Positions 43,931-53,414 of a stretch of 64,000 nt of DNA are shown in pieces. The DNA lies in the NCBI RefSeq assembly GCF_900111965.1, contig NZ_FOJT01000002.1:424525-488524 (forward strand), given 5' to 3'. Positions within the stretch are counted from its first letter, which is position 1. Each line of letters starts with the position of its first letter. Origin of the DNA: Flavobacterium swingsii (GTDB lineage Bacteria; Bacteroidota; Bacteroidia; Flavobacteriales; Flavobacteriaceae). Made by a program: the position numbers and the translations under genes. The notes under the pieces were generated by a model. That model saw nothing but the letters and a program-made list of their open reading frames with translations. It made no database searches and had not been told where the DNA came from.

Positions 43931-44314
43931 ATGAATAACATATTAGAAAAATGTATTAGAGTTGGTGTTTTTGGTACCTTCTTAGGTCACGGAATTGTAG
44001 CATTAAGCATTAATCAAAAATGGATTCCATTGCTTACCTGCTTTGGATTTACAGAAAACCAAGCAGTTACTTTGATGCCTTATATTGGAATAGCAGATGT
44101 AGCTGTTGCTTTCATGGTTTTATTTTATCCAATTCGTGCTATAGTAGGATGGGCTGTTTTGTGGGCATTTATGACTGCCTTGAGCCGACCAATATCTGGG
44201 GAGTCTATCGTGGAGTTTGTAGAAAGATCTGCTAACTGGTGTTTACCACTTGCATTACTGATAATACTTGGAGTACCGTATAATTTAAAAGGTTGGTTGC
44301 TAGTTAGAGCATAA
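43931..44314 (+). CDS. DoxX-like four-helix membrane protein
   Basis: A 127-residue protein; the ATG at 43931 is preferred over the GTG at 43916, which overlaps the phosphatase. It has four hydrophobic helices with motifs (GVFGTFLGHGIVAL, GIADVAVAFMVLFYP, and RSANWCLPLALLIIL) resembling DoxX/DoxD-type membrane proteins. The role is unknown; in some bacteria such proteins handle thiol or sulfur stress. Its closeness to the phosphatase implies co-transcription, and a perfect hairpin terminator ends the unit. Confidence 0.72.
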   Translation: MNNILEKCIRVGVFGTFLGHGIVALSINQKWIPLLTCFGFTENQAVTLMPYIGIADVAVAFMVLFYPIRAIVGWAVLWAFMTALSRPISGESIVEFVERSANWCLPLALLIILGVPYNLKGWLLVRA

Positions 44315-44343
44315 AAAAGGAGGACATATGTCCTCCTTTTTTG
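44314..44343. terminator. bidirectional terminator
   Basis: A perfect palindrome: A-run, GGAGGACATATGTCCTCC, T-run. It is shared by the DoxX-like gene (plus) and mscL (minus). Confidence 0.88.
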
Positions 44344-44357
44344 TTTAGATATGTTAT

Positions 44358-44729
44358 TTATTTCTTTAATAAATCTCTAATTTGAGTAAGCAATTCTTCC
44401 TGTGTTGGTCCAGCTGGTGCTGCAGCTTCTTCTTTCTTTTTAGCTGCATTTATACCTTTAATAATCATAAATAAGACAAAAGCAATAATAATAAAGTTAA
44501 TTACTGCAGATATAAACATACCGTATTTTACTCCGCCAAAAATAGTTAACTCTTCTATTTTAGATAAATTAGCCGCTGACAAAGCTGGTTTTAACAATAA
44601 TGGAGTAATTACATCATCTATTAATGAGCTAACTATTTTTCCAAATGCACCTCCAATAACTACACCGACTGCTAAGTCAACTACATTACCTTTCATTGCG
44701 AAAGCTTTAAATTCTGATAACATTCCCAT
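44358..44729 (-). CDS. mscL: large-conductance mechanosensitive channel MscL
   Basis: A 123-residue channel subunit. TM1 (about 15-42) carries the signature GNVVDLAVGVVIGGAFGKIV, TM2 is at about 68-92, and the C-terminal charged bundle is KKKEEAAAPAGPTQEELLTQI. It forms a pentamer that opens on hypo-osmotic shock. Length and motifs are standard. It is monocistronic by position. Confidence 0.96.
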   Translation of the reverse strand: MGMLSEFKAFAMKGNVVDLAVGVVIGGAFGKIVSSLIDDVITPLLLKPALSAANLSKIEELTIFGGVKYGMFISAVINFIIIAFVLFMIIKGINAAKKKEEAAAPAGPTQEELLTQIRDLLKK

Positions 44730-44812
44730 AATTGTTTGTTTTAGGTTAATTTTAATTGTTATAAAGAGCTAATTTAACATTTTATTTTAATAATCACCAA
44801 ATAATTAATAAG

Positions 44813-47257
44813 TTATTCTCTATAAAAAACCCGTTTTACTCTGCCAGAAATACTTGTTAATATCTCATAAGGAATGGTATTTATAGCTTTTGCAATGGTT
44901 GTAACTGATGGATTTTTACCAAAAATCACAACTTCATTTCCTTCAAAACAATTAATTTCTGTTACGTCAACCATGAGCATATCCATACAAATACTTCCTA
45001 TAATTGGTGCTTTTTGTTCATTAATTAGAACATAACCAACTCCATTTCCCCAAGAACGAGAAATTCCGTCAGCATAACCTATAGGAATTGTGGCTGTTTT
45101 TGTTGGTTTTTCGACCATAAATCGGCGACTATAACCCACGCTTTCACCAATATCTAAAGTTCGTATTTGTGAAATTATCGATTTTAATGTACCCACATTT
45201 TCCAACTCTTCTGTTTCATTAATATCGTTAGAAACTCCGTATAAACCAATTCCCAATCGTACCATATCAAATTGTGCTTGTGGATAATTGCTTATTGCTG
45301 AAGTGTTTGAAATATGACGAATAGGATATATTTTTAGCTCTCTCGTAATTTTACTAGATATTATATCAAAATCTGAAATTTGTTTTTTTGTAAAAATATC
45401 GTGTGTTAAATCATCGCTAGCGGCTAAATGAGATAAAATACTTTTTACTTGAATTGAATCATTCTTCTGTAAAATAGATATAAGTTCTGGGATAATTTCG
45501 TCATCAAAACCCAAACGATTCATTCCTGTATTTATTTTAATATGTATTGGATAATTGGTGAGTTCTTTTTGTTCCGTAATTTTTATAAATGCTTTAAGAC
45601 CTCGAATACTATATATTTCGGGTTCTAGATTATATTGAATTATCGATGGAAAACTCGTCATTTCTGGATTAAGAACCATAATTGGCAATTCGATTCCTGC
45701 TTGACGAAGTTCGATTCCTTCATCGGCAAAAGCCACACCAAGATAATCGACTTTGTGATGGGCGAGGAGTTTGGCAATTTCAAATCCGCCACTTCCATAG
45801 CCAAAAGCTTTTACCATAACCATAATTTTGGTTTCCGGATTCAGTTTCGATTTGTAGTAATTTAAATTATGACTTATCGCATTCAGGTTAATTTCTAAAA
45901 CGGTTTCGTGTGTTTTTTCCTCAAGTAACGTTACGATTTTTTCGAATTCGAAATGACGAGAGCCTTTTATTAAAATCGTTTCGTTTGCAAAATCTAAATT
46001 CTCAAAATCGTCAATAAAATCATTGGTTGAAACATAAGAAATAGCATTGAGAAACTTGTTTTTATATTTAGAAATTATATCTCCAATACAAATTACTCGA
46101 TTTATTTTATTTGAAATAATAAGCTGAGAAACACGAGCGTATAAATTTTCGTCTTCTAATCCAGATTGGTAAATATCAGATAAAATAAGTGTTTTCTTTA
46201 AATGTTGCTTTTGGTTTTCAAGAAAATCTAAAGCAATTTTTAATGACTGAAAATCAGCACTATAACTATCATCAATTAAAGTACAATTGTTAATACCTTT
46301 TTTTACTTTCAATCGCATTTCAACAGGAAATAATTGGCTTACTCGATGCTCGATTGTATCTAAATCATACTTCAAATATAACATAGTTAAGATACAATGC
46401 ATGCTGTTTTCTAACGAAGCTTCGTCGGTAAATGGAATTTGTATTTTAAAACATTTCTCCTCATTTGTAATATTCAAAATCGAATAATCATCGAAGGTTT
46501 TCTTCTGAAAAAAAACATCAGCAGACTTATCATTTGTACTCCAAGTAAAGGTTTTTATTTCCGATTTTATAAAAGCTTCGATGGTTTTATTCTTATTCAG
46601 AATTAAAACTTCAACGTTAGTGAATAGCTTCAGTTTTTCTTTTATTTTCTCAGAAATATCGGCAAAACCTTCGTCGTGAGCGGTTCCAATATTCGTTAAA
46701 ATTCCAATGCTTGGTTGAATTATCTTTTGAAGATTTTCCATTTCACCTTTGGTAGAAATTCCAGCTTCAAAAATTCCGAAATTATGATGTTCATTAATCC
46801 CAATCACCGAAAGCGGAACACCAACTTGCGAATTGTAACTTTTTGGGCTTCTAATAATATTATAATCAGGACTTAATAAAAAATTAAGCCATTCTTTTAC
46901 AATGGTTTTTCCGTTACTTCCTGTAATTCCTATGACTGGAAAATGGAATAAATTACGGTAATAACTGGCAAATTTTTGTAAAGCAAAAAGTGTATTTTCG
47001 ACAATTAAAAAATTAGCTTTATCCTTTAACCTTTGAGGAATATAGGTAACTACAAAGTTTTTGACACCTTTAGAAATTAAATCTCCAATATAAATGTGAG
47101 CATCATTATTAGGGCCAACTATAGCAAAAAATAAAGTGTTTTCATTATTTTGTAGCGAACGACTGTCTATAGAAATATTATTGATATGAATATCCGTCTC
47201 AATACCTTGAAAATCGGCATTTAGAACTGGAATTATATTATGTAAGGAAATAGCCAA
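44813..47257 (-). CDS. bifunctional MurF / alanine racemase
   Basis: An 814-residue fusion. The N-terminal half (about 1-430) is a MurF ligase with GITGSNGKTIVKEWL as ATP loop and LIDDSYSADFQSLKIAL in the centre. The C-terminal half (about 440-814) is a PLP-dependent alanine racemase with the Schiff-base Lys in MVMVKAFGYGSGGFEIAKLL and the family motif RLGIGLYG. It makes D-alanine and adds D-Ala-D-Ala to the peptidoglycan precursor. This fusion is usual in Bacteroidota. It is coupled with thymidine kinase (9-base gap). Confidence 0.95.
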   Translation of the reverse strand: MAISLHNIIPVLNADFQGIETDIHINNISIDSRSLQNNENTLFFAIVGPNNDAHIYIGDLISKGVKNFVVTYIPQRLKDKANFLIVENTLFALQKFASYYRNLFHFPVIGITGSNGKTIVKEWLNFLLSPDYNIIRSPKSYNSQVGVPLSVIGINEHHNFGIFEAGISTKGEMENLQKIIQPSIGILTNIGTAHDEGFADISEKIKEKLKLFTNVEVLILNKNKTIEAFIKSEIKTFTWSTNDKSADVFFQKKTFDDYSILNITNEEKCFKIQIPFTDEASLENSMHCILTMLYLKYDLDTIEHRVSQLFPVEMRLKVKKGINNCTLIDDSYSADFQSLKIALDFLENQKQHLKKTLILSDIYQSGLEDENLYARVSQLIISNKINRVICIGDIISKYKNKFLNAISYVSTNDFIDDFENLDFANETILIKGSRHFEFEKIVTLLEEKTHETVLEINLNAISHNLNYYKSKLNPETKIMVMVKAFGYGSGGFEIAKLLAHHKVDYLGVAFADEGIELRQAGIELPIMVLNPEMTSFPSIIQYNLEPEIYSIRGLKAFIKITEQKELTNYPIHIKINTGMNRLGFDDEIIPELISILQKNDSIQVKSILSHLAASDDLTHDIFTKKQISDFDIISSKITRELKIYPIRHISNTSAISNYPQAQFDMVRLGIGLYGVSNDINETEELENVGTLKSIISQIRTLDIGESVGYSRRFMVEKPTKTATIPIGYADGISRSWGNGVGYVLINEQKAPIIGSICMDMLMVDVTEINCFEGNEVVIFGKNPSVTTIAKAINTIPYEILTSISGRVKRVFYRE

Positions 47258-47266
47258 TAGGTATAA

Positions 47267-47887
47267 TTATTTTTCTTTTGATAAATGTTCAGCATCTTTT
47301 ACAATCATATTTTCACGCATTGCATTATAATAAGCGGCACGACTTAACGGCTCATATTCTTCGGTTTCGCCAAGCATAACAAGTTTGTCATTATCGGTTT
47401 TACGAAAACTATAATTGGCAAGATTTCCTGTGCGAGTACAAACAGCGTGCACTTTTGTAACATATTCGGCAGTTGCCATAAGTGCTGGCATTGGTCCAAA
47501 AGGATTTCCTTTAAAATCCATATCCAATCCAGCTACAATAACTCTAATCCCAGAATTAGCAAGATCATTACAAATTTTGACAATCTCATCATCAAAAAAC
47601 TGAGCTTCATCAATCCCTACAACGTCGCAACCTTGTGCCAAAATTGCAATATTTGCAGCGGCAGGAACAGGAGTAGAGCGAATCTCGTTTTTATTGTGCG
47701 AAACCACCATTTCTTCATCATACCGAGTATCGATAGATGGCTTGAAAATTTCGACTTTTTGTTTGGCAAATTGGGCTCTTTTTAATCTACGAATTAATTC
47801 TTCGGTTTTGCCCGAAAACATCGATCCGCAAACAACTTCAATCCAACCAAACTGCTCTTTATGATTTACTGTATTTTCGAGAAACAT
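47267..47887 (-). CDS. tdk: thymidine kinase
   Basis: A 206-residue type II thymidine kinase that phosphorylates thymidine with ATP in pyrimidine salvage. P-loop [19 protein letters not shown], Asp/Glu in [11 protein letters not shown], and the thymidine lasso [20 protein letters not shown]. One Cys of the usual zinc site is seen in HAVCTRTG; others seem replaced. It is the first gene of the tdk-murF/alr unit and is divergent from the gene at 47989. Confidence 0.95.
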   Translation of the reverse strand: MFLENTVNHKEQFGWIEVVCGSMFSGKTEELIRRLKRAQFAKQKVEIFKPSIDTRYDEEMVVSHNKNEIRSTPVPAAANIAILAQGCDVVGIDEAQFFDDEIVKICNDLANSGIRVIVAGLDMDFKGNPFGPMPALMATAEYVTKVHAVCTRTGNLANYSFRKTDNDKLVMLGETEEYEPLSRAAYYNAMRENMIVKDAEHLSKEK

Positions 47888-47988
47888 TTTTTATTTTTAT
47901 AACGATAAAAATGAATAGTTTTTATTACTTTGTAACAGAACAAATTTATTAAAAAAGATAAGCTTTATTGCGTATAATAGTAAAAGTT

Positions 47989-48843
47989 ATGAAAAAAAGA
48001 TTGGAAGCCGAATTAATTAGCATTGCGCACCGAATTTTACAACTAAAACACAAAGAAGATGTTCGTGAATTACACCACGAAACTCAAAAATTATACGAAA
48101 AATTGTCTGTTTTGTTATTTGTAGAAGAGCATTTTAGCGAAACAAAGCCTACAATTGGTTTGCATGATATAGAAGTTATAGTTGAAAAAGCATTCGATTT
48201 TGATGAAAAAATTTCAGCTATAAAAGCTAAAGAAGAAATTATTATTCATGACATAAATGAAGAAATTCCTCCAGTAAAAGCAGTTGCTGAAGAAGTAAAA
48301 GTGGCTATTGAGGAACCAAAAGAAGTTATTGAAGAGCCGAAAGCAACAATTGAAACTCCAATTATTGAAATTCCTAAGCTAGAAAAAAAGCAAATTGCTA
48401 TAGATGATTTTTTAAGTAATATGCAACCAGAGCCTATTTTTGAAAGAGTTTCTAATACTAAAAAAACAGAAGATTCTAAAATTCCAGCTGAAATATCAAA
48501 AATTATAGATGATAAAATTGAAGAAAAAGTTGTTCCAGAAGTAAAAATTGAAACAGAAATATTTTTTGATAAAGTAGATTCGAAACCCGCCATAAATCTT
48601 AATGACAAATTGAACAAAAGTGTCAATATTGGTTTAAACGATAAATTGGCTTTCGAAAAACAATTATTTGACGGAAGTGTTGAAGATTTCAATCGAGTAG
48701 TTTCACAAATTTCGACTTTCGATTCATTAGAAGATGCTAAGAATTTTATTGAAGAAATGGTAAAGCCAGATTACAACGATTGGAAAGGAAAAGAAGAATT
48801 TGAAGAACGTTTTATGGAATTTGTAGCCAGTAAATTCGTTTAA
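47989..48843 (+). CDS. hypothetical protein with acidic repeat-rich linker
   Basis: A 284-residue cytosolic protein (ATG at 47989; TTG at 47968 is unlikely). N-terminal helical domain (2-50, EAELISIAHRILQLKHKEDVRELHHE), a long low-complexity Glu/Lys/Val/Pro linker (about 60-200), and a conserved-looking C-terminal domain (LNDKLAFEKQLFDGSVEDFN and LEDAKNFIEEMVKPDYNDW). Found in many flavobacteria before rsmI; function unknown. The stop is immediately followed by the rsmI start, so the two are coupled. Confidence 0.78.
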   Translation: MKKRLEAELISIAHRILQLKHKEDVRELHHETQKLYEKLSVLLFVEEHFSETKPTIGLHDIEVIVEKAFDFDEKISAIKAKEEIIIHDINEEIPPVKAVAEEVKVAIEEPKEVIEEPKATIETPIIEIPKLEKKQIAIDDFLSNMQPEPIFERVSNTKKTEDSKIPAEISKIIDDKIEEKVVPEVKIETEIFFDKVDSKPAINLNDKLNKSVNIGLNDKLAFEKQLFDGSVEDFNRVVSQISTFDSLEDAKNFIEEMVKPDYNDWKGKEEFEERFMEFVASKFV

Positions 48844-49542
48844 ATGGGGAAATTATATCTTGTTCCAACACCAATTGGTAATCTTGAAGACATGACTTTT
48901 CGTGCCATTCGTGTGCTTAAAGAAGTCGATTTAATCCTCGCTGAGGATACGCGCACCAGTGGAAAACTCTTAAAACATTTTGAGATTTCGACACATATGC
49001 ACAGTCATCACATGCACAACGAGCACAAAACCATTGAAAACATTATAAAACGCATACAAACGGGCGAAAATATTGCTTTAATTTCCGATGCAGGAACGCC
49101 AGCTATTTCAGATCCAGGATTTTTACTCACTCGAGCTTGTGTCGAAAATAATATAGAAGTAGATTGTTTGCCAGGAGCAACAGCATTTGTCCCAGCTTTA
49201 GTAAATAGTGGTTTTCCTAATGATAAATTTATTTTTGAAGGTTTTTTGCCTGAAAAAAAAGGACGTCAAACTCGTTATTTAGCTTTAGCAGAAGAAACAA
49301 GAACAATGATTTTATATGTTTCTCCACACAAATTAGTAAAAACATTAGCAGAATTTGTTCAATATTTTGGTGCAGAAAGACCTGTTTCTGTTTCTCGAGA
49401 AATATCTAAACTACACGAAGAAACCATTCGAGGAACAGCTGAAGAAGTCTTGAAACATTTTGAAACAAAACCGCCAAAAGGTGAAATTGTAGTTATTGTA
49501 GGTGGAAAGATTTCTGTAAAAGAGAAAAAAGAAGATAAATAA
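48844..49542 (+). CDS. rsmI: 16S rRNA (cytidine1402-2'-O)-methyltransferase
   Basis: A 232-residue tetrapyrrole-methylase-fold enzyme that methylates the ribose of C1402 in 16S rRNA. Signature segments are LYLVPTPIGNLEDMTFRAI, ILAEDTRTSGKLLKHF, LISDAGTPAISDPGF and LPGATAFVPALVNSG, with FEGFLPEKKGRQTR following. The length is about 230, slightly shorter than the E. coli protein, as is normal here. It begins right at the stop of the preceding gene. Confidence 0.96.
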   Translation: MGKLYLVPTPIGNLEDMTFRAIRVLKEVDLILAEDTRTSGKLLKHFEISTHMHSHHMHNEHKTIENIIKRIQTGENIALISDAGTPAISDPGFLLTRACVENNIEVDCLPGATAFVPALVNSGFPNDKFIFEGFLPEKKGRQTRYLALAEETRTMILYVSPHKLVKTLAEFVQYFGAERPVSVSREISKLHEETIRGTAEEVLKHFETKPPKGEIVVIVGGKISVKEKKEDK

Positions 49543-49611
49543 TTTTAACACGGATTGCACTAATATACAAGTTGGCAGACATTTTGGGGTAACGAAACGT
49601 AAAATTTAAAA

Positions 49612-50070
49612 ATGAAAAAGGCATTAAAAATTATTGGAATTATTGTAGGAGTTATTATTCTTTTGATTGGAATAATAAGCTATTTTGGTTGGAAAAGTAT
49701 GCAAAAATTAGAGTTAGCTCAAGAAAAAGCGGATTATATAATGGAAAATCTTGACAAACCAAATGTTGTAGAAAAATTTCCAGTGAAATATTTTCCTAAA
49801 GAACAATTAGAACCAATAATAGGTGGAATTAGACAAAATTGTGATTGGAAAAATAAAGACGGAAAATTCGTTGATTTTTTTACCGCTAAAAACATTGGAG
49901 GAGTTAACCAAACCTCATTTATTTATGAATATTATCTCAAATGTGATAGCTTAAGATTTATATTGTCATTCAATGTCGAAGATGAACCCGAATTAATGGG
50001 ATTCAATGTTGAGCCAATAGAAACAGAAAACAAAATGATATTATTTCCTGAAAAACAACTTAAAAAATAG
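49612..50070 (+). CDS. hypothetical membrane-anchored protein
   Basis: A 152-residue protein with an N-terminal TM helix (about 7-29) and a soluble extracytoplasmic domain with two Cys (NCDWKNKDGKF and YYLKCDSLRF). The family is not recognised. Its stop is directly followed by the start of the next gene. The pair lies between rsmI and the adenine deaminase gene and is flanked by a 9-bp inverted repeat (49571 and 50600), which suggests an accessory insert. Confidence 0.7.
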   Translation: MKKALKIIGIIVGVIILLIGIISYFGWKSMQKLELAQEKADYIMENLDKPNVVEKFPVKYFPKEQLEPIIGGIRQNCDWKNKDGKFVDFFTAKNIGGVNQTSFIYEYYLKCDSLRFILSFNVEDEPELMGFNVEPIETENKMILFPEKQLKK

Positions 50071-50592
50071 ATGATAAAAAAAATATTGCCTTTTGAAAAA
50101 TTAGTTTATCGTTCAACATTAACTAAAGAAGAACTTTTAAAACATCTACAAAATGAAATTGAAGCTGAAAAGGCTTTTGGTTTTGGTGCTAATCAATTTT
50201 CATATTCTAAACCATATATTGGTAAAATTTACAATAATACATTTGAGATAAAAAGAGCTATAAACTATAGAAATTCATTTTTGCCTCTAATAAAAGGAGA
50301 AGTTAAAGATGATATAAATGGTTCTAAAATAAATGTAAATATGAAGCTAATTGACATTGTAAAAGTCTTTATGATAATTTGGTTAGGCGGTGTTTTAGTT
50401 GGTTGCTTAGCAACATCATATAGCTTAATATTCAAAAATGGTTTAAATTCAGAAGGTGGAATGTTTATGTTTATTCCTTTTTTTATGCTAATATTTGGAG
50501 TTGTTTTAGTTTCTTTTGGATTCAAAGCAGAAAGTAAAAAAAGTATAAAAGATTTAGAAGAAATTTTAAAAGCAAAAATAATAGAAAGATAA
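50071..50592 (+). CDS. hypothetical membrane protein with two TM helices
   Basis: A 173-residue protein. The N-terminal 95 residues are soluble (LTKEELLKHLQNEIEAEKAF and later KPYIGKIYNNTFEIKRAINY, a beta-rich pattern), followed by two TM helices (about 97-123 and 130-152) and a charged tail. It resembles loosely a family of flavobacterial proteins with a PH-like domain and two helices. It is coupled to the gene before it. No function known. Confidence 0.7.
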   Translation: MIKKILPFEKLVYRSTLTKEELLKHLQNEIEAEKAFGFGANQFSYSKPYIGKIYNNTFEIKRAINYRNSFLPLIKGEVKDDINGSKINVNMKLIDIVKVFMIIWLGGVLVGCLATSYSLIFKNGLNSEGGMFMFIPFFMLIFGVVLVSFGFKAESKKSIKDLEEILKAKIIER

Positions 50593-50618
50593 AAAACGAT
50601 CTGCCAACAGGCGTTTTT
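50592..50618. terminator. terminator between convergent genes
   Basis: AAAAACG pairs with CGTTTTT, with an inner CTG/CAG pair around CCAA. It lies between the two-TM gene and the 3' end of adenine deaminase and may serve both. Confidence 0.65.
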
Positions 50619-50640
50619 GATATAATTACTGTCAAAAAAA

Positions 50641-52290
50641 CTATTCCACTTTCAAATCTACAAACGAAAAAGTATTCCCACTAAACAATCCTTTGTCAGA
50701 TAATTTCAAATCAGGGATTACTAAAAGTGCCATAAACGAAAGTGTCATAAAAGGCGCTTTTAGATTGCTACCTAAATCTTTTGCCATGGCATCAATTTCT
50801 TGATATAATTTTCCTGTTTCCCAACCATCTTTATCACTCATAATTCCGGCAACTGGTAAGGCTAACGATTTATTTAGATTGCCATTTACGGCACAAATTC
50901 CGCCAGTATTTTTGATAATTAAATTTACAGCATTACAAATCTCTTCGTCTGATGTTCCAACGACCACAATATTATGACAATCATGCGCTACGGAACTTGC
51001 AATGGCGCCTTTTTTTAACCCAAAATTTTTAATGAATGCCACTGCTGGTTTGGTGTTAAAATATCGGTTTACAACAGCCATTTTCAGAATATCATTATCA
51101 ATATCTGAAACGAGTTTTCCGTTTTTTATAAATGAATTATGATGAATTTCATTCGTAATTAATTGCCCTTCCAAAGCTTCAATAACTCTAATTTGCTTCG
51201 CCTGTTCGCTTACGCTCGAGTTTGATGCAGAACTCGGAATTTCGAAATCACTAATTTGTTTTTCGGTAATATTAAAATTATTTGGTGTTTCAAAATCGAT
51301 ATGTTTTACAAATGATTGTCCGTTTTCGGCAACCAATTCACCATTTATATACGTTTTATTGACTTTGAAGTTTACTAAATCATCTACAATAATAAAATCG
51401 GCAGCGTCATTTTTTTTCAACAAACCAACATTCATTTTGTAATGATTTACTGGATTTACGCAAGCGACTTGCAGGATTTTAAAAATGTCAATTCCTTTTG
51501 CAACAGCACGAGCACAAAGTAAATTAATGTGTCCTAAAATCAAATCATCAGGATGTTTGTCATCAGAACAAAACATCATATTTTCGTAATTTTCTGGAAG
51601 CAAATCTATTAATGCATCGAAGTTTTTGGCTGCGCTTCCTTCACGAATAATAACTTTCATACCAAGTGACAATTTTTCTTGAGCTTCATCGTAAGTAAAA
51701 CATTCGTGATCAGTTGTAATTCCTGCCGAAATATATTTTTTGATAGGTTCGCCACGCAATCCAGGCGCATGACCATCAACAGGTTTGTTGAAATGTTTTG
51801 CCCAAGCAATCTTCTTCAAAACTTCTTCATCATTAAACAAAACACCAGGATAATTCATCATTTCCGACAAATAATAAATGTCTGGTGAAGCCATTAATTC
51901 TTTTATTTCTTCAGAATCGATAATAGCACCAGCGGTTTCAAAAGCGGTTGCAGGAACACAAGATGGCGCGCCAAAATGAAATTTCAACGGTACTTTTTTT
52001 CCGTTTTCAATCATATAATAAACACCTTCTTTCCCAAGAACATTGGCAATTTCGTGCGGATCGGAAATGGTAGCAACCGTTCCATGAAGGACAGCAATTT
52101 TAGCAAATTCAGAAGGAACAAGCATCGAACTTTCGATATGAATATGTGCATCGATAAATCCTGGAAGAATATAGTTTTTCACATCATGATTTTTCTCAAT
52201 GATAGAAATAATCTTTCCGTTTTCGACATTTATTTCACCTGAATAAATACGCTTATTTTCTATATCTACAATTTGTCCTTGAATCTGCAT
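50641..52290 (-). CDS. ade: adenine deaminase
   Basis: A 549-residue amidohydrolase that converts adenine to hypoxanthine and ammonia. The metal site begins [14 protein letters not shown]; further motifs are [46 protein letters not shown] and, in the C-terminal domain, [19 protein letters not shown]. It differs from the adenosine-deaminase-like enzymes and matches the Ade family. Length is usual. It is monocistronic on the minus strand. Confidence 0.96.
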   Translation of the reverse strand: MQIQGQIVDIENKRIYSGEINVENGKIISIIEKNHDVKNYILPGFIDAHIHIESSMLVPSEFAKIAVLHGTVATISDPHEIANVLGKEGVYYMIENGKKVPLKFHFGAPSCVPATAFETAGAIIDSEEIKELMASPDIYYLSEMMNYPGVLFNDEEVLKKIAWAKHFNKPVDGHAPGLRGEPIKKYISAGITTDHECFTYDEAQEKLSLGMKVIIREGSAAKNFDALIDLLPENYENMMFCSDDKHPDDLILGHINLLCARAVAKGIDIFKILQVACVNPVNHYKMNVGLLKKNDAADFIIVDDLVNFKVNKTYINGELVAENGQSFVKHIDFETPNNFNITEKQISDFEIPSSASNSSVSEQAKQIRVIEALEGQLITNEIHHNSFIKNGKLVSDIDNDILKMAVVNRYFNTKPAVAFIKNFGLKKGAIASSVAHDCHNIVVVGTSDEEICNAVNLIIKNTGGICAVNGNLNKSLALPVAGIMSDKDGWETGKLYQEIDAMAKDLGSNLKAPFMTLSFMALLVIPDLKLSDKGLFSGNTFSFVDLKVE

Positions 52291-52398
52291 TTTGTTTATT
52301 TTAAAAAAGTAATAAAAGCCAAAAGTAACACCATTTTTATTAATTGTAATCAGATATTTGTTGTTATTTTGTACCTAAGAATTGTTAATGAAAACATT

Positions 52399-52950
52399 GT
52401 GTTGCTAAATAAATTTAATCCTAGTTCTAAATCCTTCAAAAATACTTTTTGTGTTTTTAATGAAGTAGAAATTAAAACTGTTGAATCTTTGATTCCTAAT
52501 TACAAAAGTGAATCTGGGAGTCAATATTTTTATACAGAAGCAGGAATGTATCGCCTCTCTAATCACTGGGGAAGACTAGCAAATAGCAAGTGGCGATTGG
52601 TTGCTTTCGATCCAGAATCGACATCGAAAACTAAATTAGGTTTTGCGAAGTGGGATAGTTTTTATCCAGACAATAACTTCGAAAAATTGTATTATTTAGA
52701 AGCTGATTTTGATAGGCAAACGATAAATTACCAACACAAAAATAGCCCTGATTTTGATAATAAACCAATTTTAAGAAACACATTAGACACTGCAAAAAGG
52801 ATAAAACAAGCTAGAAATATATTAACTTTGACTAGTTGGGCAAAATATTTTAGCAATCAAAACATTGATGAATTAAGAAAAAAAATCATCAACGAATTAA
52901 TTTATACCGATAAGAATTTAGAAGAAATAAAACGCAATTGTCATGAGTAG
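52399..52950 (+). CDS. hypothetical protein
   Basis: A protein of about 183 residues. The open frame extends back to 52273 into the 5' end of ade, but the real start is most likely the GTG at 52399 or the TTG at 52402 (VLLNKFNPSSKSFKN). A putative -7 element TTATTTTG lies at 52364-52371. The segment FYTEAGMYRLSNHWGRLANSKWRL and the end AKYFSNQNIDELRKKI are distinctive, but I do not know the family. It overlaps the next small gene by 8 bases. Confidence 0.68.
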   Translation: MLLNKFNPSSKSFKNTFCVFNEVEIKTVESLIPNYKSESGSQYFYTEAGMYRLSNHWGRLANSKWRLVAFDPESTSKTKLGFAKWDSFYPDNNFEKLYYLEADFDRQTINYQHKNSPDFDNKPILRNTLDTAKRIKQARNILTLTSWAKYFSNQNIDELRKKIINELIYTDKNLEEIKRNCHE

Positions 52951-53083
52951 AAACACTGAAAAAAATATCAAGAAACACAATGATAAGCTTCATAAAGCTC
53001 AGGACAAGGTCAAAAAAGCAAAAGTAGATCGTGCGGCACAACTAAAAGCTATTGTAAAGAAATTTAACGAACAAAAAGAATAA
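52943..53083 (+). CDS. 46-residue Lys-rich small protein
   Basis: A short gene starting at the ATG at 52943 inside the last codons of the preceding gene (8-base overlap) and ending with TAA at 53081-53083. The product is very basic and helical, with about 14 Lys (e.g. KNIKKHNDKLHKAQDKVKKA). Overlap and the terminator 13 bases later support a real, translationally coupled gene. It may bind nucleic acid; this is only a guess from charge. Confidence 0.6.
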   Translation: MSRNTEKNIKKHNDKLHKAQDKVKKAKVDRAAQLKAIVKKFNEQKE

Positions 53084-53095
53084 TTACTTTAAAAT

Positions 53096-53132
53096 AAAAA
53101 AAGGGTTTAGAAAATTTCTAAACCCTTTTTTT
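53096..53132. terminator. bidirectional terminator
   Basis: A-run, GGGTTTAGAAA, then TTTCTAAACCC and a T-run form an almost perfect palindrome between the small Lys-rich gene (plus) and the gene at 53134 (minus). Confidence 0.87.
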
Positions 53133-53133
53133 A

Positions 53134-53373
53134 TTACTCGTGATCTGGTTTCAGATTAAATAAAGCGAAGTTTTTAGACTTCTTTTCGTAAGCCTTAAAA
53201 GAAATGTCACTTGGATTTGTAATAGCAGTTTTTAGTGTGATTTTATCACCTAATTTAAAGTTAGAAACGACCATTTTATAATCCAATAAATATTCTCCGC
53301 AAAAGAAATTTCCGTTTTCGTCTTGTTCTATCAGTCCTGTAAAAAGACCTTTTTTTTCTAGCGATTTTGTCAT
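53134..53373 (-). CDS. hypothetical 79-residue protein
   Basis: A small soluble protein with a beta-rich pattern (GLFTGLIEQDENGNFFCGEYLLDYKM, shown only in part: LIEQDENGNFFCGEYLL) and a conserved-looking end NFALFNLKPDHE. I do not recognise a family. It stands alone between a terminator and the glycosyltransferase gene, 42 bases away on the same strand. Confidence 0.66.
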   Translation of the reverse strand: MTKSLEKKGLFTGLIEQDENGNFFCGEYLLDYKMVVSNFKLGDKITLKTAITNPSDISFKAYEKKSKNFALFNLKPDHE

Positions 53374-53414
53374 AATAATATTCTATAAAGAAAGGACAAA
53401 GGTAGTATTAATCT

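Noticed and set aside
48246..48692. A 148-codon open frame antisense to the Glu-rich gene at 47989.
   Set aside because: It is a shadow of the low-complexity Glu/Lys coding sequence and gives a Ser/Ile-rich product without domain features.
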